From JANMMJ01 sp964543235 (lineage in GTDB: Bacteria > Pseudomonadota > Alphaproteobacteria > Rhizobiales > Aestuariivirgaceae): a DNA stretch of 19,933 nucleotides. Under the pieces are notes generated by a model. The model saw only the letters and a program-made list of their open reading frames with translations, made no database searches and was not told the DNA's origin. Every line of letters begins with the position of its first letter. Position 1 is the stretch's first letter. This document shows positions 13,309-19,721 of this stretch, in pieces. Made by a program: the position numbers and the translations under genes. The stretch is from the NCBI GenBank assembly GCA_964543235.1, contig CAZIXE010000071.1, positions 1-19,933 on the forward strand, read 5' to 3'.

Positions 13309-13617
13309 ATGCTGCTGATGCTCTATGCCCTGCTGCTGGCGATCGCGACGGGGGCGGTGACCGGCGGGCTGGCCGGCAGCCTATGGGCCTTGGCCGCCGG
13401 GGAGCGGCCGGGGCTTTACCTCCTGGCCGAGCGCGGCCTCGCAACGCCGGTCAAGGTGGCGGTGCTGGTGCTCAGTGCGCCCAACCTCATGGTGGCGCGC
13501 GGCTGGGCCTGGCTCGATGACCGGCCGGTCCTGGGGGTGCTGGCCATCCTTCTGTCGGGCCTCTGGTGCTTCTTCCAGGGGGTGTTCGTGCTGACCCAGG
13601 TTTTCGGAGTCACGTGA
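13309..13617 (+). CDS. Small integral membrane protein of unknown function
   Basis: This 102-residue protein is mostly hydrophobic, with about three predicted membrane segments: LMLYALLLAIATGAVTGGLAG, VKVAVLVLSAPNLMVARGW and VLGVLAILLSGLWCFFQGVFV. The start ATG at 13309 has TGGAG 8 nt upstream, better than the in-frame GTG at 13279. It resembles a small membrane family (DUF6949-like, from memory) seen after cysE-DUF3126 in related genomes, but I am not certain of the name. No catalytic motif is visible. It is on the same strand as DUF3126 and 134 bp downstream, with a hairpin between them. Confidence 0.72.
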   Translation: MLLMLYALLLAIATGAVTGGLAGSLWALAAGERPGLYLLAERGLATPVKVAVLVLSAPNLMVARGWAWLDDRPVLGVLAILLSGLWCFFQGVFVLTQVFGVT

Positions 13618-13850
13618 GCGGCGCGGCGGGCCCCGGCCTGCTGGCGTGTCACACCTGCTTCCGGATGGTTAACTGCCTGCTTAGGATTTGAGGAGCGGGT
13701 CTCAGCGATTTGCAACATCTGACTGCTATTCTTGCTGCGATGACGTGCGGCCCCATGGCCGATCGAAGATCGGCCGCCGCACAGGATCGATCCGAGGTTT
13801 TCATGCGCAAGGAAGTCGATGTCCGGCCCTGGAACGAGCCGGGAGGTGCT

Positions 13851-14678
13851 ATGGCGCCCGGTTCGGCAACCGAGGAAGCCAGGAGCTCCTCCATCCATTC
13901 TGCAGAAGTCTGCCTCAGCGTGCTCAAGGCCCTGATGGAGGCAGACGGGCCCAAGACGCTCACCGAACTGTCGGCACTATCCGGGATATCGCTGAGCAAG
14001 GCCCACCGTCACCTCCAGGCTCTCATCAATGCCGGATTTGCCAGCCAGAACCGCCGTTCCGGCCGCTACGATCTCGGTTCCATGGCCATGGAACTCGGCT
14101 ATGCGGCACTCGAGCGGGTCGATCTCGTCAACCGTACCTCCGACCATTTCGAAGATCTGGCGGCGGCGACAAGCTGCCACGCCCATCTCTCGGTGTGGAG
14201 CGAGCGCGGTCCCATCCTGGTCCGCATGCAATGCCGTGGCCGCGGTTTCGAATCCATCGACCGGCTCGGCGCGCGGCGTCCACTGTGGAGCAGCGCCACC
14301 GGCAATGTGTTCCTCGCCTTCCTGGCGCGGCATATCACGCAGCGTTGCCTCGAGATCGAACTCGAATATCACCACTGCCCGCCGACGGCCGAGGAAATCA
14401 ATGACCGCATCCAGGATGTCCGGAACGCCGGCTTCGCACAGCACTACGGTACGATCTCCGAGAATCTGGTCAGCTTGGCTGCGCCGGTCATCGACGTCGA
14501 GAACAATGCCTGCGCAGTGGTCACGCTCATCAGGTCCGGCAATTACTCGCTCGGCGAGAACGACCCGATCATCGAGTATCTGCTGAACTTCTGCCGCGAA
14601 ATGTCGGTGTTCAACGCACCGCTTTATCGCAGGCTGCGGCCGGATCTGGCGGCGCAGACGAGCATATTCGCAACCTGA
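13851..14678 (+). CDS. IclR-family transcriptional regulator
   Basis: This regulator of about 275 residues has an N-terminal winged helix-turn-helix (about 14-75: SAEVCLSVLKALMEADGPKT, then LTELSALSGISLSKAHRHLQAL). A C-terminal IclR effector domain follows (about 90-265), including HLSVWSERGPILVRMQ, SSATGNVFLAFL and VSLAAPVIDVENNACAVVTLI. IclR proteins usually sense small carboxylates or sugar-derived metabolites and control nearby catabolic genes. The ATG at 13851 has GGGAGG about 5 nt upstream and gives a normal family length. In-frame ATGs at 13803 (GAGG 6 nt upstream) and 13710 would add 16 or 47 residues. The candidate target is the ABC operon at 16058, whose promoter has palindromes like the E. 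coli IclR box. Confidence 0.92.
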   Translation: MAPGSATEEARSSSIHSAEVCLSVLKALMEADGPKTLTELSALSGISLSKAHRHLQALINAGFASQNRRSGRYDLGSMAMELGYAALERVDLVNRTSDHFEDLAAATSCHAHLSVWSERGPILVRMQCRGRGFESIDRLGARRPLWSSATGNVFLAFLARHITQRCLEIELEYHHCPPTAEEINDRIQDVRNAGFAQHYGTISENLVSLAAPVIDVENNACAVVTLIRSGNYSLGENDPIIEYLLNFCREMSVFNAPLYRRLRPDLAAQTSIFAT

Positions 14679-14753
14679 GTTCGACGCCGTCCGGCGGAAC
14701 TGGTGGCCAGACGGCTTGCTGCCGTGTGTGCTGCGGCCTCACCGTCACCGCAT

Positions 14754-14999
14754 TCAGATTCTGATCGTCAGCCTGCCGCTCTCCAGCCAGGCGTCGTCAG
14801 ACTCATCGGCGTCATCCTCCTCAGGTTCGGGCGGCCGCGAATAGCTGCTCGCAAAGAAGACGATGAAGACCAGCGGCATCGCCAGAAGCAGGTAGGCGGG
14901 AAGCTCGATCTGGGTGAAGCCGAAACAGGCGGCTGCGACGGTGGCGCCGAACACGTCGGCCGTGATGACCCAGCCATTTTTGATGATGGGACTCAGCAT
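14754..14999 (-). CDS. Small two-helix membrane protein with acidic tail
   Basis: This predicted 81-residue protein has two hydrophobic segments (WVITADVFGATVAAACFGF and LPAYLLLAMPLVFIVFFAS). A strongly acidic, Pro-rich cytoplasmic or periplasmic tail (RPPEPEEDDADESDDAW) follows, with a short C-terminus. The ATG at 14999 is preceded on the minus strand by AGGAAAGGG at about 7 nt, a good ribosome site. That and the coherent membrane composition are the reasons for calling it. I recognise no family. It is convergent with the IclR gene and divergent from the gamma-carbonic anhydrase gene, with the TGCAAG array between. Confidence 0.6.
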   Translation of the reverse strand: MLSPIIKNGWVITADVFGATVAAACFGFTQIELPAYLLLAMPLVFIVFFASSYSRPPEPEEDDADESDDAWLESGRLTIRI

Positions 15000-15339
15000 G
15001 ATCTGCCCTTTCCTGCGAGGCCCCGGCCAGCAATGGTGCCTCGCCGTTGTTGTGATGGGGCAATTCTGCGCCTGTCGCCATAACGCAGCCTCTCCGCCCG
15101 CTCCGGAAGTTTACGGATTGTTTCACCAGGCGGTGAGCGATATCGCCCGGTGCAAGGATTTCTCGTGCTGCAAGCCATCGCGGCGGATGCAAGGTTTCCG
15201 TGCAATGCAAGCCCTTGCGCCGGCTGCAAGGGCACGGCCGCATGGCTGCCATGCGATGCGCTGCAGCGGCGGAGGCAAAGGCTCCCCAAGGCTCTGGCTC
15301 GCCGCACCGTGCCGGTCTAAGGTGGCGGCCTGCGCGCGC
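15000..15339. other. Divergent intergenic region with a hexamer array
   Basis: These 340 bp separate the small membrane protein (minus) from the gamma-carbonic anhydrase (plus). I see no gene. A long in-frame extension of the carbonic anhydrase frame crosses it, but its composition is unlike the family. The notable content is the regular TGCAAG array at 15151-15230, listed separately. No convincing sigma-70 promoter was found by eye. Confidence 0.65.
15151..15230 (+). repeat. Five TGCAAG direct repeats at 18/19-bp spacing
   Basis: Exact TGCAAG hexamers begin at 15151, 15169, 15188, 15206 and 15225, giving intervals of 18, 19, 18 and 19 bp. A further TGCAA begins at 15201, and an inverted CTTGC follows the fourth copy to make GCAAG-CC-CTTGC (15207-15218). 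The sequence between hexamers is not conserved, so this is not a simple tandem duplication. The intervals are not multiples of three, which argues against coding. It probably marks binding sites for an unknown protein between two divergent genes. Confidence 0.6.
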
Positions 15340-15879
15340 ATGGCTCGAGAACCTGACTTGCCCATCCTGACACTTGACGGCACGGCTCCCGATCTCCCGG
15401 CAGCGGGCGAGTACTGGGTTGCCCCCAATGCCACGCTGATCGGCAAGGTCAGGCTGCAGCGCCATGCCAGCATCTGGTTCAATGCGGTGCTGCGCGGCGA
15501 CAATGAGCTCATCGACATCGGCGAGAACTCCAATGTGCAGGACGGCTGCGTCCTGCACACGGACCCGGGCGCCCCGCTCAGCGTCGGGCGCAACTGCACG
15601 ATCGGCCATCTTGCGATGCTGCATGGCTGCACGATCGGCGACAATACGCTGATCGGCATCGGCGCCGTCGTCCTCAACCATGTGAAGATCGGCCGCAACT
15701 GCCTGGTCGGTGCCAGGGCGCTCATCACCGAGGGCAAGGAGATCCCCGACAATTCGCTGGTCATGGGGGCGCCGGCAAAGGTGGTGAAGGAGATCACGCC
15801 GGAAGCGGCGGCGCGGCTCGAACGGGCGGCCGCGCGCTATGTGCAGAACTGGCAGCGCTATGCCCGCGGGCTGGGGTGA
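15340..15879 (+). CDS. Gamma-class carbonic anhydrase-like protein
   Basis: This 179-residue protein is a left-handed beta-helix of hexapeptide repeats in the gamma-carbonic anhydrase/YrdA/PaaY family. The three metal-binding histidines are present: H73 (VLHTD), H90 (TIGH) and H95 (MLHGC). The 5-residue H90-H95 spacing matches Cam (H117, H122). Other signatures are WFNAVLRGDNE and the closing DNSLVMGAPAKVVKEI. Members may hydrate CO2 or act on CoA thioesters; many lack measurable activity, so function stays open. The start at 15340 (MAREPDLP) gives family length. Its ribosome site is weak, and the frame continues upstream without homology. It follows the TGCAAG array. Confidence 0.9.
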   Translation: MAREPDLPILTLDGTAPDLPAAGEYWVAPNATLIGKVRLQRHASIWFNAVLRGDNELIDIGENSNVQDGCVLHTDPGAPLSVGRNCTIGHLAMLHGCTIGDNTLIGIGAVVLNHVKIGRNCLVGARALITEGKEIPDNSLVMGAPAKVVKEITPEAAARLERAAARYVQNWQRYARGLG

Positions 15880-15973
15880 GACTGCAGGCCGCCGGCGCCA
15901 GGCCTTCTGCAGGCATCTGCGCAGGCTGAGCGGTTTCCCTCCGCAAAACCTGTCAGAAATCTTCCGGGAGCCC

Positions 15974-16001
15974 TTGACAGGCCGGCGCTGACTGGAATAG
16001 T
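15974..16001 (+). promoter_or_regulatory. Candidate promoter of the ABC transporter operon
   Basis: A perfect TTGACA (15974-15979) is followed after 16 bp by AATAGT (15996-16001, four of six matches). An alternative pair is CTGACT (15988-15993) with AATACT (16011-16016) at 17 bp. In either case the -10 region overlaps or abuts the palindrome at 15993-16008. The leader to the ATG at 16058 would be about 35-50 nt. Confidence 0.5.
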
Positions 16002-16008
16002 TGTTCCA
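15993..16008. promoter_or_regulatory. TGGAA-N6-TTCCA palindrome, putative operator 1
   Basis: TGGAATAGTTGTTCCA pairs at seven positions... counted as six of eight: the five outer pairs plus one inner A:T. The half-sites equal those of the E. coli IclR box TGGAAATNATTTCCA, with one extra central base. It covers the likely -10 element, so binding should repress. Its centre is 32 bp from that of operator 2. Confidence 0.5.
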
Positions 16009-16025
16009 AAAATACTGAACGAAGG

Positions 16026-16039
16026 TTGGATTATTCCAA
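16026..16039. promoter_or_regulatory. TTGGA-N4-TCCAA palindrome, putative operator 2
   Basis: TTGGATTATTCCAA pairs at six of seven positions. It shares the TGGA/TCCA half-sites of operator 1, and TTCCAA recurs exactly 30 bp after its copy in operator 1 (16004 and 16034). The site lies downstream of the presumed transcription start and about 18 bp before the ATPase start codon. Paired sites about three turns apart suggest cooperative binding by one regulator. Confidence 0.45.
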
Positions 16040-16057
16040 TTCAACAATGGGAGGGAC

Positions 16058-16837
16058 ATGGTGGCGGATGCGCTTCTCGAAGCCCGCGGCGTGACCAAGT
16101 ATTTCGGCGCCATCACGGCGCTGCGCGATGTCAACTTCCACGTCGATGCCGGCGAAGCGCTGGGGGTGGTCGGCGATAACGGGGCCGGCAAATCCACACT
16201 GATGAAGATCCTCTCGGGGCTCTATGCACCAAGCGAGGGGTCGCTCTATTTCGCGGGCAGGCCGGTCAGCTTCGCCAGCCCGCGGGAAGCCCGCAACATG
16301 GGGATCGAGATGGTCTACCAGGATTTCGCGCTGGCCGGGAACATGCCGATCTACGAAAACATCTTTCTCGGGCGCGAGCCGGGCCGCCGCATCGGCGGCC
16401 TCACCATCCTCGACCGTGAGGCGACGCGGCGCCTCGCCAAGGAGCATCTCGACAAGCTCAAGATCAACGTGAAGTCGATCGATCAGAATGTCGAGGAACT
16501 GTCCGGCGGGCAGCGCCAGGCGGTGGCCATTGCCCGGGCGACCGCCTTCAATGCCAAGGTCGTCATCATGGACGAACCCACCGCCGCGCTGGCCATCAAG
16601 GAAGTGGGCAAGGTGCTCGACCTCATCAAGTCGCTGCGCGATCATGGCGTGGCGGTGATCGTCATCTCGCACCGCATGGACGACATCTTCTACGCCTGCG
16701 ACCGTGTCATGGCGCTTTACCAGGGCACCAATTTCGCCGATGCGCCGCTGGCCAAGACCAACCGCAACGAGGTGATCGGCTGGATCATGGGAACCAAGGG
16801 CCACACGGCCACGCTTGCGCACGACAAGGTGTACTGA
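16058..16837 (+). CDS. Sugar-type ABC importer, ATP-binding protein
   Basis: This 259-residue ATPase powers a carbohydrate importer of the CUT2 (ribose/fructose-like) class. It has one nucleotide-binding domain, like FrcA, rather than the tandem domains of RbsA. All motifs are present: Walker A GDNGAGKST (39-47), Q-loop MVYQDF, signature LSGGQ (148-152), Walker B VVIMDEP (168-174) and H-loop H205. The subunit should therefore be active, working as a homodimer at the cytoplasmic face. The ATG at 16058 follows GGGAGGG very closely; GTG at 16061 is an alternative. The permease gene starts 2 bp after its stop. Substrate is unknown. Confidence 0.94.
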   Translation: MVADALLEARGVTKYFGAITALRDVNFHVDAGEALGVVGDNGAGKSTLMKILSGLYAPSEGSLYFAGRPVSFASPREARNMGIEMVYQDFALAGNMPIYENIFLGREPGRRIGGLTILDREATRRLAKEHLDKLKINVKSIDQNVEELSGGQRQAVAIARATAFNAKVVIMDEPTAALAIKEVGKVLDLIKSLRDHGVAVIVISHRMDDIFYACDRVMALYQGTNFADAPLAKTNRNEVIGWIMGTKGHTATLAHDKVY

Positions 16838-16839
16838 CC

Positions 16840-17832
16840 ATGACACTGTCCGGCAATCCCGCCCTGTCGAAGTTCCTCGAGACCTACGGCATCATCGTCG
16901 TGGTCATCGTGATGATGCTGTTCCTCTACTGGACCAAGCCCGACGTCTTCCTGTCGCCCGACAATCTGTCGAACATCGTCAAGCAGAACGCCTCGGCGGC
17001 GCTGCTGGCGCTTGGCATGTTCATTGTCATCGTCACCGCGGGCATCGATCTGTCGGTCGGCTCAGTAATGGCGCTCGCCATGGTGTGCCTGGCCATCGCC
17101 GACAAGAAGCTCGGCCTGCCCTGGCCGCTGGTCCTTCTGATCGGCCCGGCCATCGGCGCCGTTTCCGGCTGGGTCAATGGCCTCGGCCTCACCTGGCTCA
17201 GGCTGCCGCATCCCTTCATCATGACGCTGGGCACGCTCAACATCGCCCGCGGCCTCACCAACCTCGTCACGAACGCGGCGCCGGTGTCTGGCCTGCAGCC
17301 CGAGGTGCGCTACGCCGGCCAGCGCGTCTATGACCTCGGCATCTTCAATCCGCCGGCCGGGATTCCAGCGAGCCTCATCATGGTGGCGGTGTGTTCGATC
17401 GGGCTCTGGTACTTCCTTACCCGCACCAATGTCGGCCGCCATGTCTACGCGATCGGCGGCAATCCGCAGGCGGCGCGGGTGTCGGGCATCAATGTCGACC
17501 GGGTGCTCGTCGTCGTCTACACGATCTGCGGATTCTTCGCCGGCCTGGCCGGCCTGCTCCTGGCGGGGCGCACCGATTCGGGATTTCCCAATGCCGGCAT
17601 CGGCGCCGAACTCGATGCGATCGCGGCGGTCATCATCGGCGGCGCCTCGTTCTTCGGCGGCCGCGGCAATGTCATGGGCGTGCTGGCCGGCGTGCTGATC
17701 ATCGGGCTGTTGCGCAACGGCCTCAATCTCAACAACGTTTCGGTGTTCTGGCAGCAGATCCTGATCGGCCTCGTCATCATCCTGGCGGTCTATATCGACG
17801 TGTTGAGGAGGCGGGCTGCCGTCCGCAGCTAG
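16840..17832 (+). CDS. Sugar-type ABC importer, permease
   Basis: This 330-residue membrane protein belongs to the BPD_transp_2 (RbsC/FrcC) permease family and has about eight to ten membrane segments. Typical blocks are the early TAGIDLSVGSVMALAMV, the central HPFIMTLGTLNIARGL, and the cytoplasmic coupling region IIGGASFFGGRGNVMGVLAG with LLRNGLNL. It should form a homodimeric channel for the imported sugar or polyol. The ATG lies 2 bp after the ATPase stop, so translation is probably coupled. A basic C-terminus (RRRAAVRS) is cytoplasmic by the positive-inside rule. Confidence 0.94.
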   Translation: MTLSGNPALSKFLETYGIIVVVIVMMLFLYWTKPDVFLSPDNLSNIVKQNASAALLALGMFIVIVTAGIDLSVGSVMALAMVCLAIADKKLGLPWPLVLLIGPAIGAVSGWVNGLGLTWLRLPHPFIMTLGTLNIARGLTNLVTNAAPVSGLQPEVRYAGQRVYDLGIFNPPAGIPASLIMVAVCSIGLWYFLTRTNVGRHVYAIGGNPQAARVSGINVDRVLVVVYTICGFFAGLAGLLLAGRTDSGFPNAGIGAELDAIAAVIIGGASFFGGRGNVMGVLAGVLIIGLLRNGLNLNNVSVFWQQILIGLVIILAVYIDVLRRRAAVRS

Positions 17833-17916
17833 GGTTTGGCCGGTCCGCTGTCTGGCCTCCGGCAGCGGGCGGGTTTCGTTGGTTCCGGAGGCCTGAGGTA
17901 TCCAAGGGAGGATCAC

Positions 17917-18819
17917 ATGAAGAAACTGCTGCTTGCCACCGCCGCCGTGATGCTGCTGTCCGGCTCGGCGCTGGCCGAGACCTATGTCCTCGGCATGAAG
18001 GGCCCCGGGGCGGGCAATCCATTCTGGGCGGCGGTCGAAGCCGGCGCCATGGAAAAGGGCAAGGAACTCGGCGTCGAGGTCGTGGTGCTGGCACCGCCGC
18101 AGGAGTCGGACGTCCAGGCCCAGATCGCGCAGATCGAGGACCAGATCGCCAAGGGTGTGGACGGCATCGCGCTGGCTCCCACCGATCCCAACGCGCTGGC
18201 GCCCGTCGTCGATGCCGCCAAGGCCAAGGGCATCCCGGTGGTGTTCGTCGACACCAAGGGCATCAATGAGGGGGTCACCTTCATCGGCACCAACAACGAG
18301 GCCGGCGCCAAGCTCGCCGCCGACTTCATCTGCTCGAAGATCGAGAAGGGGTCCGACGTCGCCATCCTGCAGGGCATCGTCACGCAGTCGACCGGCCAGG
18401 CCCGCGCCGAGGGCTCCAAGGCCGGGCTTACCGGCTGCGGCCTCAATGTGGTGGCCGAACAAACGGCCGAGTGGGACCGCGCCAAGGGGCTTGCCGTCAC
18501 CGAGAACATCCTGACCGGCAATCCCAACATCAAGGCGATCTTCGCTTCCAACGACAACATGGCGCTGGGGGCGGTCGAAGCGCTCAAGAACGCCAACAAG
18601 CTCGCGCAGGTGATGGTGGTTGGCTTCGACGCCAATCCCGATGCGGCGGCGTCGGTGCTGGCCGGCGAGATGACGGCGACGGTTGCCCAGGCACCCAAGA
18701 ACATGGGCGCCTTCGGCATCGATGCGCTGGTCAGGCTCAAGAAGGGCGAGACCCTCGATGCTTGGATCGATACCGGCACCGTGCTGGTCGATAAGTCCAA
18801 CGCCGAGCAGTACAAGTAA
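17917..18819 (+). CDS. Sugar-type ABC importer, periplasmic substrate-binding protein
   Basis: This 300-residue protein is a type I periplasmic binding protein of the RbsB/FrcB kind. It has a clear signal peptide with cleavage after ALA at residue 20. The mature part has the two-lobe pattern: an N-lobe with GAGNPFWAAVEAGAMEKGKELG and GVDGIALAPTDPNALAPVVDAAKAKGIPVVFVDT (in two adjacent blocks), a hinge, then FASNDNMALGAVEAL and VVGFDANPDAAASVLAGEMTATVAQ. C139 and C174 could form a disulfide. The ATG at 17917 follows GGGAGG by about 6 nt; the upstream in-frame start would bury the signal peptide. Placing the binding protein last is less common than first. An intrinsic terminator follows immediately. 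Confidence 0.94.
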   Translation: MKKLLLATAAVMLLSGSALAETYVLGMKGPGAGNPFWAAVEAGAMEKGKELGVEVVVLAPPQESDVQAQIAQIEDQIAKGVDGIALAPTDPNALAPVVDAAKAKGIPVVFVDTKGINEGVTFIGTNNEAGAKLAADFICSKIEKGSDVAILQGIVTQSTGQARAEGSKAGLTGCGLNVVAEQTAEWDRAKGLAVTENILTGNPNIKAIFASNDNMALGAVEALKNANKLAQVMVVGFDANPDAAASVLAGEMTATVAQAPKNMGAFGIDALVRLKKGETLDAWIDTGTVLVDKSNAEQYK

Positions 18820-18834
18820 TCCTCCCGGAACTGG

Positions 18835-18873
18835 AAAGCCCGGCCCCTTGACAGGTGTCCGGGCTTTTTCTTT
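18835..18873 (+). terminator. Intrinsic terminator of the ABC operon
   Basis: AAAGCCCGG (18835-18843) pairs perfectly with CCGGGCTTT (18859-18867) around a 15-nt loop, and the stem runs into TTTTTCTTT. It begins 15 bp after the binding-protein stop. This is the clearest Rho-independent terminator in the window. It suggests that the next gene (18900) is transcribed by readthrough or from its own promoter. Confidence 0.9.
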
Positions 18874-18899
18874 ATCTCGTGCGGGTTGGGGAGATCCGC

Positions 18900-19280
18900 A
18901 TGACACCGGGAAACGAACTCGACGCCATCCGCGCCGTCGCCATCGACTATCTGGAAGGGATGATCTATGCCGACGAGGCGCGCCTGCGCCGGGCCTTTCA
19001 TCCCGGCAGCCTGATCGTCGGGCACTACCGGGGACGGCTCGAATTCGATCCCGTCGATGCCTTCGTGGCAGCGGTCAAGGCCGAGGGGGCAATCCCTGCC
19101 GGTTCAGCCTACCGTGCGGCCATCGTCGCTATCGATGTCACGGGCGATACCGCCGTGGTCAAGGTGACCGACGACTATCAGGGCACGTCGTTCACGGACT
19201 ATCTCACCCTGCTGAAGCACGAGGGCCGCTGGCAGATCGTCAACAAGGCGTTCTACGACCACGCCGCCGACCGGCCCTGA
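18900..19280 (+). CDS. NTF2-like (SnoaL / lumazine-binding-like) protein
   Basis: This 126-residue cytoplasmic protein has the alpha+beta cone fold of the NTF2-like superfamily. The N-terminal helix block IRAVAIDYLEGMIYADEARLRRAFHPGS (read as helix then helix) is followed by strands including VVKVTDDYQGTSFTDYLTLL and the closing GRWQIVNKAFYD. These are the hallmarks of the subgroup annotated as putative lumazine-binding. No catalytic residues can be assigned; members bind small ligands or act as isomerases or dehydratases. The ATG at 18900 follows GGGGA by 7 nt. It lies just past the ABC operon terminator and is convergent with the oxidoreductase gene, so a role in the same sugar pathway is possible but unproven. 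Confidence 0.88.
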   Translation: MTPGNELDAIRAVAIDYLEGMIYADEARLRRAFHPGSLIVGHYRGRLEFDPVDAFVAAVKAEGAIPAGSAYRAAIVAIDVTGDTAVVKVTDDYQGTSFTDYLTLLKHEGRWQIVNKAFYDHAADRP

Positions 19281-19286
19281 GGCGGC

Positions 19287-19330
19287 CGGTGGCATGGGCG
19301 CTGCGGAAGGCCGGCGCGGCGGGCGTGCCG
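19287..19330 (-). pseudogene. Short fragment of a Gfo/Idh/MocA oxidoreductase gene
   Basis: These 44 bp match 19784-19827, inside the intact oxidoreductase gene, at 38 positions without gaps. Read on the minus strand they encode GTPAAPAFRSAHAT, against GKPAAPTFRDAHAT in the intact gene. Similarity ends abruptly on both sides, and no open oxidoreductase frame remains. It begins 7 bp after the NTF2-like stop codon. Most likely it is the relic of a former neighbouring oxidoreductase, or of a local duplication followed by deletion. Confidence 0.6.
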
Positions 19331-19413
19331 GCCTCTGATGCAATGGTGATCCGGTGAATCTTCCGTAGACGGAGGGATAGGTCCCGGCTCGCGCGTTTCT
19401 GGCGCAGCGCTTG

Positions 19414-19449
19414 GCCGGGATGACGCCCCACTTCATTCGTCACCCCGGC
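19414..19449. repeat. Inverted repeat, 12-bp arms
   Basis: GCCGGGATGACG (19414-19425) and CGTCACCCCGGC (19438-19449) are complementary at 11 of 12 positions around a 12-nt loop. The left arm can also pair with TCCCGGC (19382-19388). Such facing GATGACG/CGTCA ends are the boundary sequence of a dispersed intergenic repeat family in Rhizobiales and relatives. It may also serve as a bidirectional terminator for the convergent genes. Confidence 0.6.
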
Positions 19450-19526
19450 GAAAGCCGGAGTCCATGCCGGGGAATGCGCTGCAGGCGGCAGGAGAGAGCG
19501 GGATCCCGGCCTGCGCTGGCATGACG
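19438..19526. repeat. Imperfect long inverted repeat (intergenic palindromic element)
   Basis: The left arm 19438-19463 and right arm 19501-19526 are reverse complements at 19 of 26 positions. The left arm contains its own small hairpin CCGGC-GAAA-GCCGG (19445-19458) with a GNRA-type loop. The unit starts CGTCACCCCGGCGAAAGCC and ends GCGCTGGCATGACG, the layout of the common alphaproteobacterial dispersed palindromes. Confidence 0.6.
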
Positions 19527-19721
19527 GTGCCGGGTTCTGCGCGTTCATGACCTAACGGACAGTACTTATGAGCCCGCCGTTCCAGCTAAGCGACGCTAAG
19601 CTTAGCTCGCGCTGGCATGACTCAGGATGTGACCACGACGAGACCCACCGCTGCAGCCTTGGTCAAGCCAGCGTCGATCACGGCAAGGCCTGGGACCTGC
19701 GTTCGAACGTCGCTGCAATCG

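Larger units (their letters stand above)
19331..19721. other. Repeat-rich non-coding region
   Basis: This gap of about 390 bp between convergent genes contains no convincing gene. It holds several inverted repeats of the CCGGGATGACG type (listed separately), an exact 13-bp direct repeat GCGCTGGCATGAC (19513-19525 and 19609-19621), and a perfect 12-bp palindrome GCTAAGCTTAGC (19595-19606). The makeup resembles the dispersed palindromic intergenic repeats common in alphaproteobacteria. Confidence 0.6.

Noticed and set aside
14914..15339. N-terminal extension of the gamma-carbonic anhydrase frame
   Set aside because: The family begins near MAREPDLP; the extension is Cys/Arg-rich, crosses the TGCAAG array, and overlaps the start of the minus-strand membrane protein.
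17062..18906. A 614-codon minus-strand open frame across the ABC permease and binding-protein genes
   Set aside because: It is antisense to two clearly recognisable genes with intact motifs; its translation is low-complexity Arg/Asp/His-rich sequence typical of antisense frames at high GC.
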